NCBI RefSeq assembly: GCF_004664715.2
Contig: NC_051068.1
Span: forward strand, 47,550,953-47,614,952
Length of the DNA: 64,000 bases
From: Peromyscus leucopus
Lineage: Eukaryota > Chordata > Mammalia > Rodentia > Cricetidae
Direction: 5' to 3'
Shown here: one piece after another, positions 47,196 to 60,100 of the stretch
How the letters are laid out: the number at the start of each line of letters is the position of its first letter
Position numbering within the stretch: position 1 is the stretch's first letter
Notes under the pieces: model-generated
Database searches by the model: none
Told to the model about the DNA's origin: nothing
Seen by the model: only the letters and a program-made list of their open reading frames with translations
Position numbers and translations under genes: made by a program

Positions 47196-47424
47196 TAGGT
47201 CGAGCATTTTAAGGGTACGGGACGGGTGAAAACCGGAGGGAGGACTACATCCGCTAAGGGGCGGTAACCAGCATTCCCCGCCTGCACACCTCGCCCCGCC
47301 TCCCCAGCCCCTCCCTCCGTAGGCCCCGCCCTTGACTACACGTGCGTCCTTTGACCCGCCCACCCGCCCCTTTTCCCCGGAGTCCTTCTGCACGCGGGAT
47401 TTCCGGTCCTCCTATCGCGAGATC

Positions 47425-47511
47425 CTCCTAGTGGCGTTGGGCCGCTGAGGCCACTGGAAGCGCGCCGGAGTGCGGCGTGGGCTTGGATTCCGGTTCGTCG
47501 CGCAGGAGCTG
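47425..47511 (+). other. NMD3: Probable NMD3 non-coding exon 1
   Basis: The 3' end is defined by a donor CTG|GTAGGG at 47511/47512. The 5' end is a guess from the promoter motifs. It would join 10 nt of leader in exon 2 (47819-47828). No experimental evidence is visible. Confidence 0.5.
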
Positions 47512-47828
47512 GTAGGGCCTGGGGTCGGGGTCCGGCTCCTGGCGCTGGCCAGCCGTGGCCGGAGTGGGGAGCGGGCCGGGCGGTGCACCCCGGCCGCGAG
47601 CGGACCGCGTGGGCTCTGGGCCGCGGGGCGGAGGCCGGCCCCACGCGGGGCCGCGGCGCTGGGGCGGGCGGAAGGGCAGCGCGGGGCGGCAGCTGGCGTG
47701 GGGCCGGGTCGTGGGTGCGGGACACCTCCGGAGTCCCCGGGGCCTGACCTGCTCGGGGCGGGGGGGGGGGGGACTCCACGGGATTGAGATCTCCCCGCTC
47801 CTCCCCTTCCTTCGGTAGGTCCCGAACG

Positions 47829-47872
47829 ATGGAGTACATGACAGAAGCCGTGGACCGCAGCCCGGGACACAT
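47829..47872 (+). CDS. NMD3: NMD3 coding exon 2 (start)
   Basis: Residues 1-14 plus two bases of codon 15, M-E-Y-M-T-E onward to P-G-H. The acceptor AG is at 47817-47818 and the donor GTGAGT at 47873. The N-terminal dozen residues are the least conserved part of this protein in mammals. Confidence 0.93.
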
Positions 47873-50800
47873 GTGAGTCGCGATCCCCCCCACCCCCTTT
47901 GGTTCCTTAGTTTACAGATCGTAAGATGAGTCTTCTAAAACTCCCGAGAAAACTTTTAGTGGCAGAAGCCCATCTCTCAATTGAAAAGAAAAAATTGTCT
48001 CAATCCCCTAGGAAGTGTAATTCGTGTTAATTTATTCGGTTCATTTTAAATTCGATCTAGAAAATGCATGCTTTGAGAAGGATTTTTACTAGACATCTTG
48101 CTAGGAGAGGCACCGCACTGTGTAGTCTTTAGCCACACGTGGATAAAAAAGTTTATAACTCAGTTCCTCCATAGAGCTAGTGGCTACCACTGGGAGTTTG
48201 GTATATTTTTCTTTTGGGCGACATTGAGCAACATTGTCAGTGGTTCACAACCTTTTTTTTTTTTTTTAATCTGCTTCAGATAGAGGCCTGCTATGTAGCC
48301 CCAGCTGGTCTGAAATTCACTCTGTAGGCAAGACTGATCTTGAGGGCCTGTTCCTCCAGCCTTAGCCGTCCAGCCCATTTTGGTCTATTTTTCTTTTTAA
48401 AGTTAATTTTTAACATAAAAATTACAGTGTTTCATTATGACATTTTTGTGTGGTTTGTTTGTTTTTCGAGACAGAGTTTCTCTGTGTAACAGGCCTGGCT
48501 GGCCTGGAACTCACTCTGTAGACCAGGCTGGCCTCTGCCTCCCGATTGCTGGGTCATTAGGACATTTTTATGCATATGAGTATCCGTAGATTTAACGTTG
48601 TACAGTGCTCATATTTACCCTACTGCTGTGCTTCCCTGCCCCCCTTCACTGATCCCCTTCCTGCCCCTAGGAATCTCCTTTTTGTTTTCATGTTATATGT
48701 ACTTTGTCCTTTCCTGTGAGTCCCAGTAAATGAACTGTTCCTAATGTGGAGACAGTGCTCAGAACAGAGAGAGGCATCTGGTCAGATGTGTCCTAAACCT
48801 GTCAGTGTTTAGATGAAAGAGAAACTGCTCTTAAATGTTTTGTTTGTTTGTTTTTGGTTGTTTCTTTGTTTAGTTTTGCTTTTGAGACAGTTTCCCCACA
48901 TGAAATTCAGCTGTCCTGGAACTCAGAGATCTGCCTGCCTCTGTCTCCTAAAGTGCTGGGACTAAAGGTGTGTACCACCTTGTTCATGTGGAATGTGCTT
49001 CAGGATTTTTTGGTTTTTTTTTTTTTTTTTTGAGGAAGGGTTTCTCTGTGTAGCTTTGGTGCCTGTCCTGGATCTCGCTCTGTAGCCCAGGCTGGCCTCG
49101 AACTCACAGAAATCTTCCTGCCTCTGCCTCCCCAGTGTTGGGATTAAAGGTGTGCGTCACCATCGCCTGGCTGTGCTTCAGTTTTTGCCATTGATCTTAT
49201 ACTATTTGCATTGTTTATCTCTTTTTTTTCTTAGTTTTCCGATTTTAAAGAAGGGATGATGAAGGGCTAGAACATTGCTATCATTGTATGAAGTCCTATT
49301 GCACAGTGCACAGAATTGTAGCCCTTCTTGGTTTTTGATCAGTGTTCCAAAACTCTTCTTCACTCTCTTTTTAAGATTGCTTTTTTCTGCCTTAGAATTC
49401 TGTCCTGTTCCTGTCCACCCCCCACTCTACCCCCTACTATTTGAGACAGGGTCTCATTATGTAGTCCTGGCTGGCCCGGGACTCAAAAGAAACATGTTCC
49501 CTGCTTCCTGATTGTTAGGATTAAAGGGGTTTTCTACCATGCTCAGCTTGTCTTATGTATGGTCTGTGAGAGTATGTGTGTGTACCGTGTGCATGCAGGA
49601 GCCCATGGAGATGAATGGTTGATTCAAACATTGATCTCCTGGAACTGGAGTTACAGATGGTTGTGAGCTGCCACTTAGGTGCTAGAAACAGATCCTGGGT
49701 CTCTGGTTTGGTAGAGTTTTGTTTTTTTATATTATTTTTTTTGACTAGTGAACTTATAAAATCTAATTGGAAAATTTTTATACTTTATTTTCTCAAGTTT
49801 GTGCTGTGAGTGTGGTGTCCCAATTAGTCCAAATCCTGCCAATGTTTGTGTGGCCTGTTTACGAAGTAAAGTTGACATCAGCCAAGGTGTTCCAAAGCAG
49901 GTCTCCATTTCTTTCTGCAAACAATGTCAAAGGTACAGTATGGTCCATTACTTGTTTAGCTTTCTTACGGTGATAATCATTCAGAGAGCCACTGTGGTGT
50001 GCTAAGATTATACCAGTACACAGAAGGAAGCATGTGCAATTGAGACTTAATTTTTACTTAGGTTGATGGTACCAAGGATTTAATAATTTGCCATTTTATA
50101 GTGTGCTTTCTACTGTTCTACTAATCTGGTCAAGATAGTAAACGTATTTGTAGAAATAGTTTGAATTTGACAGTAGAAGATGCCTTCTGAGAGCTGATGT
50201 TTCATTTTTTCTTTAGTTTTGTTCTTTCAGTTGTTGACACATGCTATTTACATCAGGTAGTCCATTGAGAGACATAACTTGCCAGTGAATATAAAAATTA
50301 TATGCCTGTAATTTCCCAAGTAGGTTTAGCACTTGGCTTTGTGTATGTGGGAGGTTGTCTGGACCTCCCCAAGAATTCAAACGGTGTCTCCCCAGAATAA
50401 TATCTCTGTGTGCACATATACAAATCCATGTACTTAATGTTCTATTTTGGGGAGTTTACATTGTGTGTCCTGGTGAGTATGAGGCTTTTGATCTGTTATA
50501 AATATTTATTATTATACACACGGTGGGGGTTTTACAAGACAAAGAATTGGGACACCCAGTTTATCTTGGATTTCTTATCAACTGGTTATCTGTAATGCTT
50601 AGATATGGTTGGAGTCTGAATTTTCTTATGAGAATGAAGGAATTTTATTAGATGATAGGTAATATTTGAAACACCATTTGAAAATACTTAATAAACAAAT
50701 GATTTTTATTGAACCTTGAAGGATGAAAATCAAAGTTGTTTAACCATTTAATAACTATGGCAAGAAAGCATTTACATAACTCATTTGAGAGTATTTAACA

Positions 50801-51160
50801 AGAATTATTAATAAATACCTACTATGTACTAGTCCTTGGAAGACCGGGTTAAAATTTTTTAATATACAGAAAAGATTTATACTTTAATGATGTTTAATTA
50901 ATTAATTTTGACTTTTCAAGACAGAGTTTCTCTGTAGCCCTAGCTGTTTTGGAACTTGCTCTGTAGACCAGGCTGTCCTCGAACTCACTGATTGCTTGTC
51001 TCTGCCTCCTGCGTAGAGTACTGGGATCAAAGGCATGCACCACCAATGCTTGGCTTAATAAGGCTTATTTTGAAAATTGTGTTTTTCAGCTTAAAAATTG
51101 AAACAGAACTTGATGGCAAACTGTTGGTTATACATAGTATTGTGATGTACTAAGTTTCTA

Positions 51161-51197
<37 letters not shown>

Positions 51198-54100
51198 AAT
51201 AAACATTTCTCAAACATTTTAGAAGTATAAAATAAATAATTTGAGTGTCATTTTGTGATGATTCTAACTGTTTTTTGTCAGTATAGCTTCAAGGAAATTT
51301 TGGGCATATTGCCATTTTTACTGGAATTTTATAAAAACTTGTTTTTATTTTATTTATGTGTATGTGGGTATGTACACATGAGTGCAGTGCCCTTGTAGGC
51401 CAGGGGCATTGAATCCCCTTAGAGCTAGAGTTACAGGCATTTGTGAGCTGCCAATAGTGAGTGCTGGAAACCCAAGTAGAGTCCTCTTAACTAGTGAGCT
51501 GTCTCTCCAGCCTCCTCACTGGAATTTTGTTTTATTTATTTTTTAATAATTTTGGATTGATTTTGTATGTATGTGCACTTTACCATGCTATACATGTGGA
51601 AGTCAGAGGATGACTTGTAGGGGCTGGTTCTCTTCCTGTACTGTGTGAGCTCAGGTTGTCAGGCCTGGCAGCAAGCTCTGACCCTCTGAGCTATTGTCAG
51701 TGTCTCTTAACGGGAATTTTTACTAAATTAAGTGATAAAATATATAATAGCTCAGGTGGGCTTTTTCAGAATTTTAGTTTTGAGCTAAAGACAGTGGTCT
51801 CATAGGTCATGTAATCTTTTTTGGGTTAAGGTTTCAGAGTAGCTTCGGGTTACTCCTGGTTAATAATCAGTATAATTTCTGCATATCCAATAGGAATTGC
51901 TATTTCTTTATTTGTTTGTTTTTTTCCTGAGAAGTGGCAGATTTAGTGTGTTATCTTCTTTCAGATATTTTCAGCCACCAGCATCTTGGGTACAGTGCGC
52001 TTTAGAATCCAGGGAGCTTCTTGCTTTGTGCTTGAAAAAAATTAAAGCTCCTCTGAGTAAGGTAGGTGGAATAGTTAAAACACTCATTTTCAGACAGTCC
52101 TTCCATGTGGGGTTTGTTTTGTTTGGGTGACTATTGTTTGTTTTTTTTTTCCTATTTTCTTTTCCTTCTGTTTTTTTTTTTTTTTTTTTTTTTTTTTTCT
52201 GGTGCTGGAGATTGAACCAAGGGCCTTGCCCATATTTGCCAGGTACTCTACCACTGAGCTGTTTTGCTAGTCCCATTGCAAATGTTTTGATTCTCTCTCT
52301 CTCTCTCTCTCTCTCTCTCCTTAATTTTTACATTGACCTTTGCTCAGCAGTATTTTTTTTTTATTTATTAGAAAAATGGGGGGAGATTTATTTTATTTTA
52401 TGTATATGGTGCTTTGCCTTCATGTATGTCTGTGCCTTACATGTGTACAGTGCTTTTGGAAGCCAGAAGAAGTTGTTGGATCCCCTGGAACTGGAGTTGC
52501 AGATGGTTGTGATCTGATTTGTGGGTGTTGGAAATCAAACTCAGGTTCTCTGGAAGAACAGCAAGTGCTCTTAACCACTGAGCCATTGTTCAGTTCTAGC
52601 AGTAATATTTTTAAGTTCTGGAATCTTTCAAGTTCTTGACTCATTTTGTTCTTGGGTTTTTTTTAATTGTCTGAAGGGAAGCAATATAATCAGGATAACT
52701 AGAAGGAGAAAGGGATGCTCCCTTGATTTTTTTTTAAGGTTTTGTTGTGATAGAGAGCATAGTAAAAGGATTTTAGGATTTGAAAGAGTGTTAGATGGGG
52801 GCAGAAGAGACATGGAAATTGATTGTAGGAAATAAGAGGATGACTGAGGTGTCTGTAATTATGGTAAAGGACAAAGGACTCAATAAAGTTGGCAATTGCC
52901 TGTCTAAGGAGAAGTGTGGAGAGCCTCCGAATGCTGAAGTGGATGTCAAGGTCTGGCCATTCCTGCAGATGGAGATTAGAGGCTTTAGGAAGAGCAGACA
53001 GACTTACATAATGCTGTGTACATTTCCTCCTAACTCCTGCAGTTGGAAACTGGGAGGAGGTGGTGGAGAGGACTATGAGGCTTAGAGGGGAAGGGGTTCT
53101 GATTAGGAAGCTGCTTATCACTTTATCTGACCTGATTTCTTGACTACTGGGATTTGTTGTAGCTTACCAGTCATGTTAGGTGAGTTTTAGTCTTCAGTAC
53201 TGCATCTGCCTTGGCTAGTCTTGTTCTTAGCAGACAATATTTGATAGAATTGTAATCTGCTTGCTCACATTTCAGTCTGTGAACAGATTTCTCCATGCAC
53301 CTCTAGACCAGTGTCATACTGTCCACTTCTGTATGTCATAGATGTCATGAAGAGATCTTTCTCCATTCATTACATCTGCTGCTTATTTGTGTCAAAAAAA
53401 TTGGTATTACCTAGCCACTTGGGCTTTGTACTAGTGTATGTTCTCTTCCTCTTTCTAATATATAGGTATTCAATCCTGGAGAAGTCTCTCCTAGGAAGCT
53501 GCTCTGGCTTTTCTTATTCCTGGTACCTCTTGTTGAGGTTTCTCCCCTGATTATTACAAACCTCCATTCTTGTTCTCAGTCTTTTGTTCCAAAGCTCTCA
53601 TTCTAGCCTTCTGTGTTGTAGTCAGTTCATCAAGAAGAGCAGACTCTTTTTGTTCTTATCTATCAGTGAGTGTTACAGGTATGTAGTGAGTGTTACAGGT
53701 ATGTAGCTTGGACATGAATAGTTCTCAAATGAATATCCGTTCTTTTTTTTTTTTTAATTTATTTTTATTTTATGTCTTGGTATTTTGCCAGTATATATGT
53801 CTGTGTGAGGGTGTCAGAAGCCCTGGAACTGGAGTTACAGACGTGTGAGCTGCCTGTGGGTGCTGGGAATTGACCTTGGGTCCTCTGGAAGAGCAGTCAG
53901 TGCTCCCAACCATTGAGCCATCTCTCCAGCCCCGAATGTCCATTGTTAAAGGAAAAAATAAATAAAAAAAGAAGCTACAGACCAATACAGAAAGATAATA
54001 ACTTGAGTAGTTTTATTTGTGCGGTTTCTTTTGGATAATGAAGTCACCAGTTCATTTTCTTATTAAAAAAGTATGTTTTTTGCTTGAAGAGCAGTAACTT

Positions 54101-57100
54101 TTCCCCTTCGAATAACTTTTTCACCTGTGAAAATCTTGAACTCTTCCTTGGTTCACTGGTGCAGTCACTGGCTTGCCCTTCCATTGCTGCTTTTGTTGGC
54201 ATGGCTTTAGTGATAATGTTTTTCTCTTTGTAGTGAATGGTATGTAATGGTGTTCATCACATGTCCCTTCAACGATCTTAGGAGTCTGTTTATTAGTGAG
54301 GTATTCATTCATCTTTCCATCCCTCAGCTGGGGACTTAGGTTTCCCTTTTCTTTCTTTAATATTTTATTGAAGGTTCGCCTTGTCGATGCAGGCTTTGTT
54401 TGGACTGAGCCCCATTCCAAGAGACTGAAAGTCAAATTGACAGTTCAGAAAGAGGTAAGCTGTTCAGTTTCCCCCCCTAAACCTGGTTAAAATACAAGTA
54501 GTGGGAATGAGGGACTAGTGTTAATTATTTTATGGACTGAATGGCCTAAAAGGAAGAGTACAGTCTAAATCTTGTTGTTTTTTTATCATCTGATGTGTGA
54601 TTAGGTCACTAGTAGCTACCATTGCTCACAATTAGTGGATTCAGTCGTCCCTTTAAAGATTTTGTTTTTGTTTTAAGGTAGGTTCTCACTAGGTAGCCCT
54701 TGGTTGCCTAGAGCTTACTGAGTAGACCAGGCTAGCCTGGAACTCACAGAGATCTTCCTGCCTTTGCCTCTGAGTGCTGGCATTAAAGGTGTGTGCATCA
54801 CCCTGCCCACCCAACCCTCGTTTTTTTCTCAGTCATATGTTGTTGGTGCCTGTAATACACAACATGTACATGTGTATAAACTTAGAAAAAATTACTTTTT
54901 TTTTTTTTTTTTTCTCGAGACAGGGTTTCTCTGTGTAGCTTTGCGCCTTTCCTGGAGCTCACTTGGTAGCCCAGGCTGGCCTCGAACTCACAGAGATCCA
55001 CCTGGCTCTGCCTCCCGAGTGCTGGGATTAAAGGCGTGCGCCACCAACGCCCGGCTGAAAAATTTACTTTTTGATTGAGTTCTCAAATTCAGTATATAGC
55101 CATGAAAGACCTTGAACTTTTGACCACCCTGCTCTGCTTCCCAAGTGCTGGGATTATAGGTGTGTTCCAGCGTGCCTGGCTTTTTGTGGCAATGGGAATC
55201 AAACCCAAGGCTTCAGGTGTGACAGACAAGCTCTCTCCCAGTCAGGCCACTCCCTACCTCCCAATTTTTAAAAGGCTATGTTGACAGCCACTTTTTCTAG
55301 AGGTAAACTTAAAATAGTAATCTGTGGAATTCAACTTGTGTGCCTTTCTGTAAACAGTGTAACTTACACTGGGGTGAGTAGCTCGGTGAGAGTGCTTGGC
55401 CAGCATGCATGAGGCTCCATAGTCGTCCTTATTTGTGCCCCCCCCCAAGAGGTAGTGTAACTTAGTCTTGTAATTTTAACTTCCTCTTACTGCTGTCCCT
55501 AATGCATTCATAGAACTGAGTTTTAAATCCTTATTACAATTCCTTGTTTTAATCAAGAAGCACTCACTGTTGAACAGAACTGTGAGAGTGAAGGAGTGCA
55601 ATTGCTCTCTTCCCCAGGTGATGAATGGTGCCATCCTTCAGCAGGTGTTTGTGGTGGATTATGTTGTTCAGTCCCAGATGTGTGGAGATTGCCATAGAGT
55701 AGAAGCCAAGGACTTCTGGAAGGCTGTGATTCAAGTCAGGCAGAAGGTACTGAAAACATAATGAGTGAATCCTGCATCTTGAACTTATTGTCCATTATAA
55801 GTAACTGATAAAACCTTCTCTGTTCCCTAAGTTCTTTATGTATAACCAGAATCTAGGTTCTGGAACATTTGTCTTTGGAAATACATCACTATTTTATGTT
55901 TTAGTTAATTTTTAAAGAATGTTTTTGTTTGAAAAAAAAATCAATATGCTGTGTCTGTAGATGATATATGTGTACTATATTTATTAATGCTTTTTTGGCA
56001 TGTAATTTATTGATTGTATAATGCATGGATATTTAGACTCTGCACAAGAAAACTTTCTACTATCTGGAACAGTTGATTCTGAAATATGGAATGCATCAGA
56101 ATACACTGCGTATCAAAGAGATTCATGGTGAGTTCAAATTTAAAAGAATTTCAAACAATATCAAATTTTTCTTTCTGTTATCCTAAATAACCTATCTTTC
56201 TCAGAAGTTGAAGCAGTTGCAAAAATTCTTTAAAAAATTCATGTGCATATATGTGCATGTGTAAAAAGAAGACAACCTTAATTTTCTGTCTACATTGTCC
56301 AGTATGGTAATGACTGTCCACATGTGGCTAGTATTGAATGTGACTACTATAATTTTGGAATTGAATTTTGAATTTTCTTCTGTTAGCTGATAGTAAACTC
56401 ACATGTCGTTTGTGGCTACTCTGGATAGTACAAATCTAGAACTGTTTTTTGTTTTTTTGTTTTTTGTGATGTCTGTCTGTCCTAGTTCATTTGTTAACCA
56501 TTTAGCTTATGATTGATGCCATTCTTTGTGCTTGGAATAGAATGGTATATTAATATTAGTTCTTGTCCTCTATGTGTTGCTCATCTTGAAGACTAAGCCA
56601 GTGACTCCATTAATGCAGTGTAAAGTGCTGTAATAAGAAACTCATAAAACCTTGTTTGCTATGGGAAAGATTGCTGGGATTGGAAGATCTCTAAATTCTT
56701 CTGTATTTTATGTACTGAGAGGTATTTGTGATGAGTAGAATTCAGTGTAAACTCAAAAATAAAGAGGGATGAATAAATAATGTCTGAATAGAGTTTTAAA
56801 ACTTTAAAAGTTTCATAGTAGTCTATACGTCTGCCTCAGAGTTTGCTGTTTTTTGTTTGGTTGGTTTCTTTGATGGTGGTAGGGATTGGCATCAATCTGG
56901 GCTCTACCTGATTCTGCGGCTGAGGGACACTGCAGGCCCGTAGCATTCGCTGTGGAGGCTGCATACTTACATGTATTTGATGGAGATGCCATCATTCTGA
57001 GATTAATAATCTAAAATATAAATGTTTTGAAGCAAACACAAGACTCCTGCTAGTAATAGGTTTTGGTTGGTGCTTGTTATTTTTAGACGAATTGCTTTCC

Positions 57101-60100
57101 TAAGTCACTTTTTAAAGTACAGATTTACTTGGTGGTGACTGTTCTTGAAACAATGGCCGAATTCCTTAAATGAGAAAATATCAGTTACGTGAAAACTTAA
57201 TCTATGCCTCTAGGTTGAGTGTATTACTGGTAGGCATAGGGTGGTCTGTATCATTGAACAGTTTAGTGATGCATTGTTAGGGTTTCTATTGCTGTGAAGA
57301 GACACTGTGACCATGGCAACTCTTTTTTTTAAAAAAAGCATTTAATTGGGGCTAGTTTACAGTTCAGAGTTTAGTCCATTGTTATGGTGGGAGACATGGT
57401 GCTGGAGAGATAGCTGGGATTTCTTTTCTTTTCTTTCTTTTTTTTTTCCTTAGAGCTGAGGACCAAACCCTTGGCCTTTAGGCAAGCACTCTACCACTGA
57501 GCTAAATCCCCAACCCCCTGGGATTTCTCGATCTGGATTGGCAGGCAGGAGGAAGAGAGTGACACTGGGCCTGGCTTGAACATCTGAGACCTCAAAGACC
57601 TCCCCCAGTGATACACTTCTTCCAACAAGGGCACGGCTCCTAGTAGTGCCACTCCCTGTGAGCCTGTGGGGGCCATTTTCATCCAGACCACCACACTGGT
57701 GTATAAAGTTCCTTTATTGGCTAATCCCTAGGCAAAAGTGTGCTGAGTAAGGCCTGATAGAGAAACTCAAAGCTGGGTGTGCTGTAATCTCAGTACTTGG
57801 GAGTTGGAGGTAGGAGGAGTGAGTTTGAAGGTTGTCCTCTATATAAGCCTGCCTGGGCAGCATGAGAGTCTGCTTTGTTTGTTTGTTTGTTTGTTATTGT
57901 TGTTGTTTTAAGTTGTATGAGGCAAGGAACACATATTCTAGCTAAGGACTGTGGAAGAAATTATCTGCACAGAATGTTTTGTTGCCAAAAGAGTGGATAC
58001 ATTTTAAAATTACTGCCAAATCCCCAATGCTGCATATTTAACAACGCTTCTTCCAGCTAAAGTCTTTTTCATTACTAATTTTTGATTTAGATGAGTGTTT
58101 TCCGTAGCTTGTATATTAGTAATTTAAACAGAAATGTATTTGGAGCTGGAGTGATGACTCAGCAGCTAAGAGTGCTAGTTGCTCTTTAGAGGACCCATTT
58201 CAGTGGTTCAAAATCACCTGTAATTCCAGCTCCAGGGAATCCAATGCCTTCTTTGTCCTATAGGCACCTTGTGCACATAAACACACACACTTTAATAAAA
58301 ATAAACTATGTATTTAAAAAATTCTACAAATTCAAACCATGTATAAGGGCCTCTCCCCCACTTTCCCTTTATCTGTCTGTCATCTCTAGAGATGGTATAG
58401 TTCCTTAAGACAAAATATACTCTGTATGTGTCAGTAGTTGCTTTCATGGAGTGCTCCATGACTCTGATACACCTTTAACACGTTTGGAAGACTTTGAGCA
58501 ACAGTGCATGTGTATGTAGTTTCATTTAATTCTTTTTAATTGCTGTCTGATAGACCTTAGTTAGTGGATATATATATATTGATTTCTTTATTAGTGGACT
58601 TACATTTTATTTTTTGCTGCTGAAAACAGCACTAAGTAATTATCCTTATGTTCACCTTTGTGCATATGTAGTATTTTTTCTTGGGAATCGATTTAAAGAA
58701 TTGGAATTACTGGACAAGAGAATCCAAATACAAATTTTGATGTCCCACAATAGTGCTAGTATACTTTCCCAGCACTAGTAAGCTTTCATTTTTCCAGACA
58801 CTTGCTGGTAATGGTTAAAAACTGTATTGGCCTTTCTAAGTTTTAGACACGACAATGGCATGTTGTTTTAATCTGTACTTGATTAGTGATAAGGGCTAAC
58901 AGTTTTGTTATGCATCTTAATCATTTTCTTTCTATTGTGAGTCATCTGTGGTTAGTTATCCTTCACTCATGTATCTATTTTTCTAGTTTTGTATGTGTTT
59001 TTAGGATGGTGGTTACCTTCCAGTGCTAAGAATGGTATTTGTTGAAGTTAACATTTCCTTTTCCCTTTCTCATGTTTTTTAAATTTTTAAAAAATTTTCA
59101 TATAATACATTTTATTCATATTCTTCCCCTCTCCCAACTCCTGTCAGATACTGCCTTCCAACTTCATGTTCTTTCTCTCAGAAAAAAACAAAAAACACCA
59201 ATCTCCCCAATCCCCAACCCTCTCAAAACACATACAAATACGGAGACCAGTTTGTGTTGAACGACAGGGTCTCTCTCTGTAGCCCAGGTTGTCTGGACTC
59301 TCAGAGCTCCTGTTTCATTCTCTGTAGTTCTGGGATTTTATGTGTGAGCAGTGGTTGAGGTTTCTAATTGATCCATGTGCTGGTGTGTGTATGTACATAC
59401 ATATATAAACGTGTTTCTGCGCTTAGACCAATTTTGCTGTCAGTTACGTTACCACTGGAGAAAGTTACAAAGTTTGCCTTCATTTTCTTCATTGTTTATT
59501 AACTGTGCTTTTGAAGAACTTGTCCATTAAGCCATTTAGTGAGGTATCTCCTGGGCATAAGCAATATCATTTCCCTTTAAGACATCGATCTCTTTCAGCT
59601 AGTTCTCCTTGTGAACCATTTCACTACATTATTTATGTATTTAATTTTGTTTGTTGGGGCATATGCCATGCCACGTGTGGAAGTTAGGGAACGTCTGTTG
59701 TCTTTAGCCATCTCTTGAGCTCTGTACTTAAAGACCGAAGGGCTGAGTTATGGGAAATTTAGGTTGGTGTTTATGTTTGAGAAACAGCCACAGTGTATGT
59801 GGCTGTGGTCTTCACTTTCCTGACAGAGTGTTGAAAGGTTCCAGTTCTCTGCTGCAGTTGCTGATCATCTTTGTAGAGGGACGTCTGTGCTGGTGTCTCA
59901 CTGTGGGTTTAATTTCCATCTTACTAAGGACTAATGATAAGGAGCCATGTTCGACATATAAATCTCTTACTGCCTGTATGATTTGCAATGTCTTCTCCTG
60001 GACTATAGCCTGTCTTCCTTTTCTCAATGTTGTTCTTTCTTTTTTTTTTTTAACTTTTAAAAATTTATTTATTTTCTATGTATGAATGCCTTGCCTGCAT

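Larger units (their letters stand above)
47200..47900 (+). promoter_or_regulatory. NMD3: NMD3 CpG-island promoter
   Basis: A sharp rise in G+C and CpG density over an AT-rich background, with no TATA box. Candidate elements are an ETS-type site on the minus strand (TTCCGG, 47401-47406) and a palindrome-like 'atcgcgagat' (47414-47423), close to the TCTCGCGAGA motif seen in many housekeeping and ribosome-biogenesis promoters. Transcription probably starts near 47400-47460 (inference). Long minus-strand ORFs here are a by-product of high GC. Confidence 0.8.

Noticed and set aside
47336..47893. Minus-strand ORFs of 185 and 152 codons over the NMD3 promoter
   Set aside because: They are Pro/Arg/Ala-rich and overlap each other in a CpG island, where stop codons are rare. 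They oppose the real exon and show no family motif.
52699..53121. 140-codon minus-strand ORF in NMD3 intron 4
   Set aside because: Antisense to the intron, no family resemblance, and no promoter or splice signals.
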